From: Candidatus Binataceae bacterium
GTDB taxonomy: Bacteria; Desulfobacterota; Binatia; Binatales; Binataceae
Assembly: GCA_035650475.1 (NCBI GenBank)
Contig: DASRHP010000005.1
Coordinates: forward strand, 1 to 64,000
Direction of reading: 5' to 3'
DNA: 64,000 nucleotides
How positions within the stretch are numbered: the stretch's first letter is position 1; each line of letters begins with the position of its first letter. The translations under genes were made by a program, and so were the position numbers. The notes under the pieces were generated by a model that was not told where the DNA came from, made no database searches, and worked only from the letters and a program-made list of their open reading frames with translations. This document shows, piece after piece, positions 1 through 7,220 of this stretch.

Positions 1-134
1 GTGCGCACCTCGTCCCCGTCCAGCACCTCCACCCGGTAGCCCCGCCCCCGCAGCTCCTCCGCCGCCATCCCCGCCAACGTCGACTTCCCCGCTCCCGACA
101 ACCCCGTGAACCACAACGTGAATCCCTCGCTCAT
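1..134 (-). CDS. cysC: Adenylylsulfate kinase, N-terminal fragment cut by window edge
   Basis: Only the first 44 codons are present; the gene continues past base 1. The reading frame from the ATG at 134 gives an early P-loop of the form GLSGAGKST (residues 11-19) after a short strand ending FT, followed by a GDEVR segment. This is the standard N-terminus of APS kinase, which phosphorylates adenylylsulfate to PAPS in sulfate assimilation. It could equally be the kinase domain of a larger protein, since the 3' part is not visible. A purine-rich GGGAGG lies upstream of the start. It follows the sulfur amino-acid operon on the same strand after an AT-rich 83-bp gap, which fits a shared sulfur theme. 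Confidence 0.85.
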   Translation of the reverse strand, partial: MSEGFTLWFTGLSGAGKSTLAGMAAEELRGRGYRVEVLDGDEVR

Positions 135-217
135 CGCCCGCGAATGCCGCCTCCCTAAAATAAATGACTAAACAAACTGATTAAGTTATGTAACTCCTGC
201 TCTCAACGCAAGAGCCG

Positions 218-1030
218 CTAACTCATTGCTTTCAGGGGCTTCAGCGCTGTCTCGCGTGCCTGGAGATCCAGATGCGCCGCGAGAGCGGCGGGCGACGTAA
301 ATACCTCGGCAGCGCCGAGTGCAAAAAGCCGCTCGCGCCCCTCCGCCCGAGCATTAATCCCGTAGAAGCGCACTCCCGAACCCGCCGCCGCACGGAAATC
401 CGCCTCGCTGTCGCCGACGAAGACGGCCTCGGCAGGGGTGACGGCGCACAGCTCCAGCGCGCGCCTGAGCGTCGCGGGCGAGGGCTTGAGCGCAAGCCCG
501 CTGTCGCGGCCGACGATCACCCGAGCCAGCGCCTCGGCTCGATGCGACGTTAGCCAGGCTCGGATCGTGCGGGACGAATTGGAAGTCACAACCGCCACCG
601 CACAACCTGCGGCGTTGAGCGCTCGGAGCAACTCGAGCGCGCCGGGCGCGGGCGCAAGGGCGCCCACACCCGCCAGTTCGTAGCGTTCGATAATCGCGGA
701 GGCGCCGCGGAGCAGCGCGCCGTGCGAGTGGCGGTCGTAAGCTGCCGCAGCCGCATCGGACGAAGGCAGCACGGAGCGCGCGGCCGCGCCGCCCGCCTCA
801 AGCCGCGCCCGCAACGCCTCGTACAGCACCAGGTTGCCGCGCGGAAATTCCTCGAAAAGCGCTGGCGCGACACCGCGTTCGGCTAGCCATGCCTGCAATT
901 CGCGCCTGCTCGCCGCCCAATCGACCGCCGGCTCCAGCGGCGCCAGGGTGTTGTCGAAGTCAAACATCCAGAGCGCGGTATCCGCGGCGCGTGCGGCGCG
1001 CCCAGCCTCGTTGGCGGGCGAGCCGCTCAT
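218..1030 (-). CDS. HAD-superfamily phosphatase (Gph-like)
   Basis: A 270-residue haloacid-dehalogenase-fold hydrolase. Motif I DFDNT (D24, D26), motif II TSNSS, a motif III lysine in LKPSP, and motif IV GDSEAD are all present in order, so it should be a catalytically competent phosphomonoesterase of the HAD-IA/phosphoglycolate-phosphatase type. The start at 1030 is chosen because ATG overlaps the upstream stop as ATGA. A longer frame reaching 1249 is just overlap with the preceding gene. It is the last gene of the SAM-riboswitch operon. Its substrate cannot be told from sequence. The operon context suggests a phosphorylated intermediate of sulfur or amino-acid metabolism, while the family also contains phosphoglycolate phosphatases. 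Confidence 0.85.
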   Translation of the reverse strand: MSGSPANEAGRAARAADTALWMFDFDNTLAPLEPAVDWAASRRELQAWLAERGVAPALFEEFPRGNLVLYEALRARLEAGGAAARSVLPSSDAAAAAYDRHSHGALLRGASAIIERYELAGVGALAPAPGALELLRALNAAGCAVAVVTSNSSRTIRAWLTSHRAEALARVIVGRDSGLALKPSPATLRRALELCAVTPAEAVFVGDSEADFRAAAGSGVRFYGINARAEGRERLFALGAAEVFTSPAALAAHLDLQARETALKPLKAMS

Positions 1031-1698
1031 TGCGCCTGGCATGCGCATCGCGCGCCGCCGGCGCGGCGTGCCAGCGCGCGCGGCGTCGTGGCGTAGCCGG
1101 TAAACTCGAACAGCCGCGGCGCAGGACGTTCCTCCAACCCCGCGAGCAGCTTGAATGCCTCCGTCACGGCAACCATCCCAACCGCACCCGCATTCGCGGC
1201 GCGCTCGCCGGGAGCTCGCAGCACCTCCGCGTCGGCGCATAGCGCACACGGCGGCGGCGCGGGAAGCACCGCGACCAGCGCCGGCGTATCGAGCCGCGCG
1301 ATCACTGCCTGAGCGTGGCGATGCGCGCGACAGACGGATTCCGCAATTTCGGCCGTGCGCGCGCTGCCAATGAGAGCCAGGATCAGTCCCGGGAAGGTTA
1401 GCGCGTCGGCGTCGCGGCGCGCGCCTTCGGCGCCGCCGGCAAGCATGACCGTCACCTCGGGATTGAGGTCGCGCAGGTGCGCGACCCTTTGTTCGTACGC
1501 CTCGCGCGCGCCGAGCGGATAACTCGTTATCCGGCCCACGCCCGCGCCGGCCAGATAGGCGAGCGCCCCCTCGGCGTCGGCGGGCTCAGCGACGACCGCC
1601 GCATGCGCGCCGAGCAGGCGCTCTTGCGCGCGCCCGCCGACGCCGGGAACGATGATCTGGCGGCTGTAGCGCTCGATCTGCTGGTCGTTGAGAATCAT
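1027..1698 (-). CDS. Degenerate E1-like (ThiF/MoeB-fold) protein lacking the ATP-binding glycine loop
   Basis: 223 residues. The N-terminus (about residues 5-30) is a textbook MoeB/ThiF opening, with R10 and R13 in the ERYSRQI helix and the following GxGGRAQERLL. The next strand should carry the GxGGLG nucleotide loop but reads VVAEPADAEGAL, so the loop is gone, and the DxTDN adenylation motif is also absent. Zinc-site remnants remain: C151/C154 and a terminal CxC (C218, C220). The segment AGAVGMVAVTEAFKLLAG matches the conserved helix near the E1 C-terminus. It is therefore a pseudo-E1 and unlikely to activate a carrier by itself. It sits 17 bp after the NIL gene and overlaps the HAD gene. 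A partner role with the ThiF at 4560-5309 is inferred. Confidence 0.8.
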   Translation of the reverse strand: MILNDQQIERYSRQIIVPGVGGRAQERLLGAHAAVVAEPADAEGALAYLAGAGVGRITSYPLGAREAYEQRVAHLRDLNPEVTVMLAGGAEGARRDADALTFPGLILALIGSARTAEIAESVCRAHRHAQAVIARLDTPALVAVLPAPPPCALCADAEVLRAPGERAANAGAVGMVAVTEAFKLLAGLEERPAPRLFEFTGYATTPRALARRAGGARCACQAQ

Positions 1699-1715
1699 CG
1701 GGGCGCGAGCCGCGC

Positions 1716-1961
1716 CTACTCAATAACGTTCTTCTCGATCGGTTCGACCGTGACGCCGCTCTGGCGCAACCATGCCAGGGCGCGCTCGATCTGCTCGCTG
1801 GTACCCTCGAACTCGACCGCGACCAGGCCCATCTCCTCCGAAACGCTGGCGCCGCGGATGTTGAACACCAGGTCGAACTTCTTGACCAGGTGGTAGAGAA
1901 GCGGCTCGCGAATCAGCGTCTTGGGGTAGGTCAGGTAGTAACGCTCGCGGACGCGTTCCAT
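1716..1961 (-). CDS. NIL-domain protein
   Basis: 81 residues forming essentially one NIL domain, the small ferredoxin-like domain found at the C-terminus of methionine ABC transporter MetN and in proteins of homocysteine biosynthesis. The pattern LTYPKTLIREPLLYHLVKKF, then FNIRGA, then a beta-strand pair and ALAWLRQSGV matches the family. The ATG at 1961 overlaps the end of the cysM-like gene by about 30 bp. A longer frame starting at 2069 adds only sequence overlapping that gene. NIL domains are thought to bind sulfur amino acids or assist sulfur transfer. With a SAM riboswitch upstream, methionine sensing or sulfur insertion is plausible, but this is inference. Confidence 0.82.
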   Translation of the reverse strand: MERVRERYYLTYPKTLIREPLLYHLVKKFDLVFNIRGASVSEEMGLVAVEFEGTSEQIERALAWLRQSGVTVEPIEKNVIE

Positions 1962-2977
1962 TTGCTGACGAGCTTCAGCAGGCGCTCCCTGCGCCACTGC
2001 TCCCATCCGATCCACAGGTTGGTCGAAAGATACTTGTCGCCAAAGTCGGCGAACACCGTCACCACGCATCCCTCGCGCAGGCCGCGCGCGACCCGCAGCG
2101 CCGCCACCATCGCCGCGCCCGACGACTGTCCCACCAGCACGCCTTCAAGCTGACCCAGCGCATAGACCATCTCGTAGGCGTCCTCGGTGCTGACCTGGAT
2201 TTTGCCGTCGAGCTCGCGCTCGTGGTAGATGCCAGGGACGATCGACGAGGCCATGTGCTTGAGCCCCTCCAGCCCGTGCATCGGGTCGTCGGGCTCGACC
2301 GCGATAACCTTCACCGCCGGGTTCTGCGCTTTGAGATAGCGCCCGGTTCCCATGATGGTGCCGCCGGTGCCGATGCCGGCGACGAAATGGGTGACCCGGC
2401 CGCGGGTCTGGCGCCAGAGCTCGGGTCCGGTGGTCTCGAAGTGTGCCAGCGGGTTGGCCTCGTTATTATACTGGTCGGGCTTGAAGTAGCGCTCGGGATT
2501 CGCGGCGATAAGCTTGCGGCAGAGCACGATCGCGCCGTCGGAGCCTTCCAGCGGGTCGGAGTAGATGGGTCGCGCGCCGAAGGCCTCGATAATCTTCTTA
2601 CGCTCGCGGCTTACGTTGGCCGCCATCACCAGCTCGACCGGATAGCCGAGCGCCGCGCCCACCATCGCCAGCGCGATTCCGGTGTTGCCCGAGGTCGAGT
2701 CGATAATCACCTTGCCCGGACGCAACTCGCCGCGCTGAAGGCCGAGCTCGACCATTTTGCGCGCAGGCCGGTCCTTGACCGAGCCGCCCGGGTTGACCCC
2801 TTCCAGCTTGGCGAAGACCCGCACCCCGGGGCGCAGCAGGCCTTGGGTGACGCGGGTGATTTCGAGCAGCGGGGTGTTGCCGATCAGCTCGAGCACGCTG
2901 TGCGCGCGCGCGGTCGGCACGTACTCCTGCTCAGCAGCCGCCGGCGATAGCTGGGACGATGGAAAGGTCGTCGCCAT
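1931..2977 (-). CDS. cysM: Cysteine synthase family PLP enzyme (CysM/CysK-like)
   Basis: 348 residues, fold-type II PLP enzyme. ELIGNTPLLE opens the domain, the PLP lysine is K68 in NPGGSVKDRP, SGNTGIAL is the substrate loop and GIGTGGT the phosphate cup. It would replace the O-acetyl or O-phospho group of activated serine with sulfur to make cysteine. Adjacent genes for a sulfur-carrier protein and an E1 suggest thiocarboxylate as sulfur donor, as in mycobacterial CysO-CysM, rather than free sulfide. The ATG at 2977 gives a 27-residue N-terminal extension and a 47-bp overlap with the carrier gene; GAAGG lies 6 nt upstream. A GTG start at 2896 is an alternative. It could also be a cystathionine-beta-synthase-like enzyme. 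Confidence 0.88.
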   Translation of the reverse strand: MATTFPSSQLSPAAAEQEYVPTARAHSVLELIGNTPLLEITRVTQGLLRPGVRVFAKLEGVNPGGSVKDRPARKMVELGLQRGELRPGKVIIDSTSGNTGIALAMVGAALGYPVELVMAANVSRERKKIIEAFGARPIYSDPLEGSDGAIVLCRKLIAANPERYFKPDQYNNEANPLAHFETTGPELWRQTRGRVTHFVAGIGTGGTIMGTGRYLKAQNPAVKVIAVEPDDPMHGLEGLKHMASSIVPGIYHERELDGKIQVSTEDAYEMVYALGQLEGVLVGQSSGAAMVAALRVARGLREGCVVTVFADFGDKYLSTNLWIGWEQWRRERLLKLVSKWNASASVTT

Positions 2978-3209
2978 CCTTGACCTTCGAGTTGAGCTGG
3001 TTGAGGAAGCGGATGTCGTCGCCGTTGACGTAGATGTTGACGAAGCGGCGCAGTTCGCCTTTGTCGTCCAGCAGGCGCTCGCGGATTCCCGGGTGGCGCC
3101 GTTCGAGGTCCTCGATAATCGCGCGCACCGACTCGCCCGCCGCGGCGACCTCGTCGCTGCCCCCGGTGAACCTGCGCAACGGCGTCGGAACCCGTACCCT
3201 GACTGACAT
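2931..3209 (-). CDS. Sulfur-carrier protein (MoaD/ThiS/CysO-like; MetO candidate)
   Basis: 92-residue beta-grasp protein. TPLRRFTGG near the N-terminus, a central EDLERRHPGIRERL helix, FVNIYVNGDDIR, and a C-terminal SIVPAIAGG mark a MoaD/CysO-type carrier. The C-terminal glycine pair is normally adenylated by an E1 and converted to a thiocarboxylate. Here one cysteine codon (TGC) follows the GG before the TGA, so the protein ends GGC and would need trimming before activation. The start at 3209 has AGGAGG 13 nt upstream. It lies between the MetM-like and CysM-like genes, so one carrier may serve both homocysteine and cysteine synthesis. Confidence 0.92.
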   Translation of the reverse strand: MSVRVRVPTPLRRFTGGSDEVAAAGESVRAIIEDLERRHPGIRERLLDDKGELRRFVNIYVNGDDIRFLNQLNSKVKDGDDLSIVPAIAGGC

Positions 3210-3286
3210 GGTCGAAACCGTACCTCCTAGAGTTGGTCTGATGCTTATGCTTCCGCGCCCGGCTTTACAAGCGCGCCCGCGCCCCA

Positions 3287-4549
3287 TCAAGCCGCGCCGG
3301 CCATCGTCCGCTTGCCGTTGCCCAGCCGCTCGTAGAGCGCGTCGAAGTCCTTGAGCCGAGCCTCGATCACGAACGGTTCCTCGATCGATTTTGCCACCGC
3401 CTCCAGCGTTTTGTAGCCGTTGCCGGTGATCGACACCACCACGCTGTCGTCGGGCTTGAAGCGCCCCGCGGCAAGCAGCTTGAGCGCGACGGCCAGCGTC
3501 GTCCCACCGGCGGGCTCGGCGAAGATGCCCTCGGTGCGGGCGAGCAGCTTGATCGCGTTGATAATCTCGGCGTCGGTCGCGCTATCGCCCCATCCGTTCG
3601 ACTCGCGCACCGCGCGCAGGACGTAAAAGCCGTCGGCCGGATTGCCGATCGCGATCGACTTGGCGATCGTGTCGGGCTTGACGGGGGTGATGAGGTCGGT
3701 GCCCTTGTGCAGCGCATGGATCACCGGCGCCGAGCCGGCCGCCTGCGCGCAGTACACCTTGCACTCGCCGCCGTGGACCAGGCCGACCTCGCGCAGCTCG
3801 CGGAAGGCCTTGGCGACCTTAGGCAGGATGGTGCCGCCGGCGGTCGGGAGCACGATATGGTTGGGCAGGCGCCATCCGAGCTGCTCGGCGACCTCGAAGC
3901 CGAAGGTCTTGGCCCCCTCGGTGTAGTACGGGCGCAGGTTGATATTGACGAAAGCCCACCCGTACTTGTCGGCGATTTCGCTGCACAGCCGGTTGACGTC
4001 GTCGTAATTGCCGCGAATCGTGATCACCTGCGCGCCGTAGATCGCCGAGCCCACGATTTTGCCGGTCTCGACCCCCTCGGGCATGAAAATCACCGAGCGC
4101 AAGCCGGCCCGCGCGGCATGCGCGGCAACCGCCGTCGCCAGGTTGCCGGTGGACGCGCACGACACCGTGGTGAAACCGAACTCGCGCGCCTTGGTGATCG
4201 CCACTGACACCACCCGGTCTTTGTAGGAGAGCGTCGGATGGTTGACCGTGTCGTCCTTGATATAGAGCCGCTTAAGCCCGAGCTCGGCGCCCAGCCGGCG
4301 CGCGTGCAGGAGCGGAGTGAAGCCGGAAAACGGGCCGGCATCGGGCTCGCCCTCGACCGGCAGCAGCTCGCGGTAACGCCAGAGGTTATGCGGGCGCGCC
4401 GCGATCGTCGCGCGCGAAACCGCCGCGCGAATCCCGGCGTAGTCGTAGCCGACCTCGAGCGGGCCGAAGCAGTCTTCGCATACGTGCAGCGGCTTGACCG
4501 GGTATTCCTGCCCGCACTCGCGGCACTTCAGGTTGGTGACGTAGTTCAT
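3287..4549 (-). CDS. Threonine-synthase-like PLP enzyme, probable MetM-type homocysteine synthase
   Basis: 420 residues. An N-terminal zinc ribbon (C9, C12, C24, C27) precedes a fold-type II PLP domain with the Schiff-base lysine K110 in PTLSYKDR, an ASTGNLA loop and the PTAGGT phosphate cup. By homology alone it would be called threonine synthase, acting on O-phosphohomoserine. In Streptomyces a ThrC-like enzyme (MetM) uses the thiocarboxylate of a neighbouring carrier (MetO) to turn O-phosphohomoserine into homocysteine. Here the carrier gene is next door and a SAM-I riboswitch controls the operon, so homocysteine synthesis is the better prediction. The start at 4549 has GAGGAA 8 nt upstream and a 10-bp gap to the preceding gene. 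Confidence 0.85.
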   Translation of the reverse strand: MNYVTNLKCRECGQEYPVKPLHVCEDCFGPLEVGYDYAGIRAAVSRATIAARPHNLWRYRELLPVEGEPDAGPFSGFTPLLHARRLGAELGLKRLYIKDDTVNHPTLSYKDRVVSVAITKAREFGFTTVSCASTGNLATAVAAHAARAGLRSVIFMPEGVETGKIVGSAIYGAQVITIRGNYDDVNRLCSEIADKYGWAFVNINLRPYYTEGAKTFGFEVAEQLGWRLPNHIVLPTAGGTILPKVAKAFRELREVGLVHGGECKVYCAQAAGSAPVIHALHKGTDLITPVKPDTIAKSIAIGNPADGFYVLRAVRESNGWGDSATDAEIINAIKLLARTEGIFAEPAGGTTLAVALKLLAAGRFKPDDSVVVSITGNGYKTLEAVAKSIEEPFVIEARLKDFDALYERLGNGKRTMAGAA

Positions 4550-4559
4550 CGCATGTTCC

Positions 4560-5309
4560 TCACTGGCTGCGCGCTGCGGCCGGACGCTCGGCGCCGCGCA
4601 CCGCGGCGCCCGCACATCCGCATCCCGCCCGCACGTTGACCGGCGTCACGCGGATCCGTCCATGCGCGCCCGCCTCATAAGTCAGAATTTTTCCCGCCAG
4701 CTCCGGCGCCCCGCCGGCAAGCCAGCGGATTGCCTCGGCGGCCTCGATCTCGCCAATCACCGCGGCGACCGGACCGATAATTCCCGCCTCGCGGCAGCTC
4801 GCGATTTCGGCCGTATCGGGCGGTTCCTCGAACAGGCAGCGCAAACAGGCCGTGCGCCCCGCAAGCACCGTCATTGCTTGGCCCGTCATCCCGAGCACGC
4901 CCGCATATACGAAGGGCTTGCCGAGCGCGAGGCAAACATCGTTGATCAGAAACTTGGCCGCAGGATCGTCGGTCGCGTCGATCACGAAGTCATAGCGCCG
5001 GACAAGGCCGCGCGCGTTGGTTGGTGACAGAGCGAACGGGCAGGTCTCGATCGCAACCGATTCGGACCCTTCGCGCAGGCGCTCGGCTGCGGCCTCGACC
5101 TTCAACCGCCCGAGGCTGGAGGCGCCATAGATGACCTGGCGGGCGAGGTTGGAAAGCTCCACCGGGTCCGGATCGACCAGCCCTAACCGTCGGACACCGC
5201 CGCGCACCAGTCCGCATACGGCCGGCACGCCGAGACCGCCCATCCCGACGACCAAGACCGACCCTTCGACCGCTCGCGATTCGTTGCCCGGGCTCTTCTG
5301 GCTTCTCAA
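4560..5309 (-). CDS. E1-like sulfur-carrier adenylyltransferase (ThiF/MoeB/HesA family)
   Basis: 249 residues from a TTG start at 5309; an in-frame TAG at 5364-5366 rules out a much longer N-terminus. The nucleotide loop GMGGLG (residues 22-27), LARQ (56-59) and DATDD (111-115) are intact, zinc ligands C155/C158 and C230/C232 are present, and C172 (ASCREAG) is at the usual catalytic-cysteine position. It should adenylate the GG terminus of the carrier encoded two genes downstream. The N-terminal RYSRQI helix that normally precedes the loop is missing; that piece is found in the degenerate E1-like protein later in the operon. First gene after the SAM riboswitch terminator. Confidence 0.9.
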   Translation of the reverse strand: MRSQKSPGNESRAVEGSVLVVGMGGLGVPAVCGLVRGGVRRLGLVDPDPVELSNLARQVIYGASSLGRLKVEAAAERLREGSESVAIETCPFALSPTNARGLVRRYDFVIDATDDPAAKFLINDVCLALGKPFVYAGVLGMTGQAMTVLAGRTACLRCLFEEPPDTAEIASCREAGIIGPVAAVIGEIEAAEAIRWLAGGAPELAGKILTYEAGAHGRIRVTPVNVRAGCGCAGAAVRGAERPAAARSQ

Positions 5310-5363
5310 GTGATTCTGCGCTCCCGCCCAATATCCAGCCCGGCAGCGCCATCGAAGAAGGGC

Positions 5364-5401
5364 CTAAAAAAAGACCCTCTTCCCAAGACAAGGACGAGGG
5401 T
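5364..5401 (-). terminator. Intrinsic terminator of the SAM riboswitch leader
   Basis: Read on the minus strand, ACCCTC (5401-5396) pairs with GAGGGT (5379-5374) and is followed by TCTTTTTTT. It lies between the SAM aptamer and the first gene, as expected for the expression platform of a transcriptional OFF switch. Confidence 0.85.
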
Positions 5402-5413
5402 GCGACGACTCTC

Positions 5414-5522
5414 GCCTTATCTTCCGGAGCGCGTTCGCCCCGTCGGAATTAGCACCAGCACCCTGGGCGGGCCGGTTGCTGCGGCATCATCGGGCCAGTC
5501 CCTCCGCCGCTCTGGATAAGGC
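5414..5522 (-). promoter_or_regulatory. SAM-I riboswitch aptamer (S-box leader)
   Basis: On the minus strand the P1 arms GCCTTATC (5522-5515) and GATAAGGC (5421-5414) enclose the hallmark conserved blocks in order: AGAGCGGCGGAGGGACTGGC, then CCGATGATGCCGCAGCAACC, then GGTGCTAATTCC. These are the core of the S-box SAM-I aptamer. SAM binding normally stabilises P1 and lets the downstream terminator form, shutting the operon off when methionine is plentiful. This places the sulfur-carrier operon under methionine/SAM control. Confidence 0.95.
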
Positions 5523-5538
5523 CTTCAGGCTCAATACG

Positions 5539-5565
5539 GTTATACAAGTCCCGGTGGAAAGTCAA
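5539..5565 (-). promoter_or_regulatory. Candidate sigma-70 promoter for the SAM-riboswitch operon
   Basis: Minus-strand TTGACT (5565-5560) and TATAAC (5544-5539) are separated by 15 bp. The predicted start of transcription is about 10 bp before the aptamer begins at 5522, which fits an S-box leader. The spacer is a little short. Confidence 0.6.
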
Positions 5566-5728
5566 TCGCCCGACCAATCGGTTAGTTAAGGCGTGAAGGT
5601 GCCCGGAAGTGCCTTGACGATGGACTGAACCGCCGCCCCGGTCTGCGGGCGGCGCATCTGCTCGTTTTCCTTGCGGGATTCCGCCGGCGATGCTTTAAGG
5701 GGGCTGGATCGTCGCAGCTTTTCGTCGC

Positions 5729-5750
5729 GGGGCGCAATGCCCCGGCTTTT
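5729..5750 (+). terminator. Terminator-like hairpin just before the dehydrogenase gene
   Basis: GGGGC (5729-5733) pairs with GCCCC (5739-5743) and is followed by GGCTTTTTT. It reads in the plus direction only about 20 bp before a gene start, so it is either the end of an unseen short transcript or an attenuator. The 189 bp from 5582 to 5770 otherwise contain no convincing gene. Confidence 0.55.
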
Positions 5751-5770
5751 TTCGCCACGGGAGGTCGGGT

Positions 5771-6670
5771 ATGCGAATCGGATTCATAGGGCTCGGCAAC
5801 ATGGGCGGCTCGATGGCGCTCAACATGCTCAAGGCGGGCCATCAGCTCACCGTTCACGACATCCGCCGTCAGGTCGCCGAACCCCATATCGCCGGCGGCG
5901 CCAAGTGGGCCGACAGCGCCGCGGCAGCCGCCAAGGAGGCCGAGGTCGTCTTCACCTCGCTACCCGGGCCGCGCGAGGTCGAGGCGGTGGTGCTGGGCGA
6001 GGCCGGGCTGATCGGCGCAATGGCGCCAGGGACGCTCTACGTCGACCTCTCGACCAATTCGCCCACCGTGGTGCGCCAGCTCCATGCCACGCTCAAGGCC
6101 AAGGGCATCCGGATGCTCGACGCGCCGGTGAGCGGCGGCGTGGTCGGCGCGCGCAAGGCGACGCTGGCAGTGATGGTGGGCGGGAGCGAGGCCGACTACA
6201 ACCAGGTCAAGCCGGCGCTCGACGCGATCGGCGACAAGGTGACCTACATCGGCGAGATCGGCGCCGGCTCGGTCGCCAAGCTCGTCCACAACATGATCGC
6301 GATCTGCACCACCCAGCTGCTGGCCGAGGCCTTCACGATGGGAGTCAAGGCGGGCGTCAAGCCCGAGGCCCTCCTGCGCGCGGTGCAGGGCGGCGCCTAC
6401 GGGCAGGGGATGGTGCTCAACGCGGCGCTGCCGCGCATGATCTTCCGCGGCAACTTCGACTACGTGACTTTCGCGCTAAAGCTCGCGCGCAAGGACCTCG
6501 GGCTCGCCACCGAGCTCGCACGCGAGTTGAACGTGCCGATGCCGCTGGCGGTGCACGCCGAGCAGGACCTGCTCGAGGCGCTCAACAAGGGCTGGGGCGA
6601 AAAGGACGCGGCGGCGGCGTTCATGGTCCAGGAAGAGCGCGCCGGGGTCAAGGTACGCACCTCTTCCTGA
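5771..6670 (+). CDS. NAD(P)-dependent beta-hydroxyacid dehydrogenase (HIBADH/GarR family)
   Basis: 299 residues. GFIGLGNMGGSMA at residues 4-16 is the Rossmann dinucleotide loop; DAPVSGG is the substrate-binding signature and the catalytic lysine lies in GSVAKLVHN. These features define the 3-hydroxyisobutyrate/tartronate-semialdehyde reductase family. The exact substrate is not fixed by sequence. GGGAGG lies a few bases before the ATG. It is followed by a carboxymuconolactone-decarboxylase-like gene and an LLM flavin oxidoreductase on the same strand, suggesting a catabolic set. Confidence 0.88.
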   Translation: MRIGFIGLGNMGGSMALNMLKAGHQLTVHDIRRQVAEPHIAGGAKWADSAAAAAKEAEVVFTSLPGPREVEAVVLGEAGLIGAMAPGTLYVDLSTNSPTVVRQLHATLKAKGIRMLDAPVSGGVVGARKATLAVMVGGSEADYNQVKPALDAIGDKVTYIGEIGAGSVAKLVHNMIAICTTQLLAEAFTMGVKAGVKPEALLRAVQGGAYGQGMVLNAALPRMIFRGNFDYVTFALKLARKDLGLATELARELNVPMPLAVHAEQDLLEALNKGWGEKDAAAAFMVQEERAGVKVRTSS

Positions 6671-6723
6671 ACCGGGTGTACCGCTACTGACTAACTAACT
6701 TACTAACGATAAGGAGAATCGCA

Positions 6724-7098
6724 ATGGCTGACGATGCGCGCGAAAAGGGAATGGCTATCCGCACCCAGTTGTGGGGCGAAAAGGCGGCCAAGGCGGGCGA
6801 CGAGTTTCTCAGCTCTTTCGATGCCGACTTCGGCAAGTTCCTCAACGACGAGCTGTTCGGCAAGATCTGGGCCCGCCCGGGACTGCCGATCAAGACTCGC
6901 TCGATGATCACGATGGCGGCGCTGATGGCGCTCGGGCGCGGCGCCGAGCTGCGCGTCCACATGCGTGGCGCGCTCAACCTGGGCATCACCCAGGCCGAGC
7001 TCAAGGAAATGATATTCCACCTTTCGCAGTACAGCGGAGTGCCAACTGCGGTCGAGGCGATCCGCGCCTTCCAGGAGGTCACTGCCCCGAAGAAATAG
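6724..7098 (+). CDS. Carboxymuconolactone decarboxylase family protein (PcaC-like)
   Basis: 124 residues, all alpha-helical. The CMD core is clear: RSMITMAALMALGR, then ELRVHMRGALNLG, then ELKEMIFHLSQYSGVPTA. Like PcaC and unlike the AhpD branch, it has no CxxC pair, so a decarboxylase or isomerase-like role is more likely than peroxidase reduction. AAGGAG lies 8 nt before the ATG. It is 53 bp downstream of the HIBADH-like gene and probably co-transcribed. Confidence 0.85.
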   Translation: MADDAREKGMAIRTQLWGEKAAKAGDEFLSSFDADFGKFLNDELFGKIWARPGLPIKTRSMITMAALMALGRGAELRVHMRGALNLGITQAELKEMIFHLSQYSGVPTAVEAIRAFQEVTAPKK

Positions 7099-7138
7099 GA
7101 ATGTCGTCGGATCGACGATGCGGGCGCCCTGATCTCTC

Positions 7139-7160
7139 CCCCTTCCCTTAAGGGAAGGGG
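7139..7160. repeat. 22-bp perfect palindrome in intergenic spacer
   Basis: CCCCTTCCCTT followed directly by its own complement AAGGGAAGGGG. It lies between the CMD-like gene and the LLM oxidoreductase. There is no T-run, so it could be a factor-dependent terminator, an mRNA-stabilising hairpin or a dispersed intergenic repeat. I see only one copy here. Confidence 0.6.
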
Positions 7161-7220
7161 CCAAGGGTTAAGTCGCACGGCTGGGATGGACGACGATTCG
7201 CCAGGCTATTCGAGGACACC

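Noticed and set aside
5582-5887. Minus-strand frame overlapping the start of the HIBADH-like gene
   Set aside because: No ribosome site or domain; it is the antisense of a well-supported gene plus leader.
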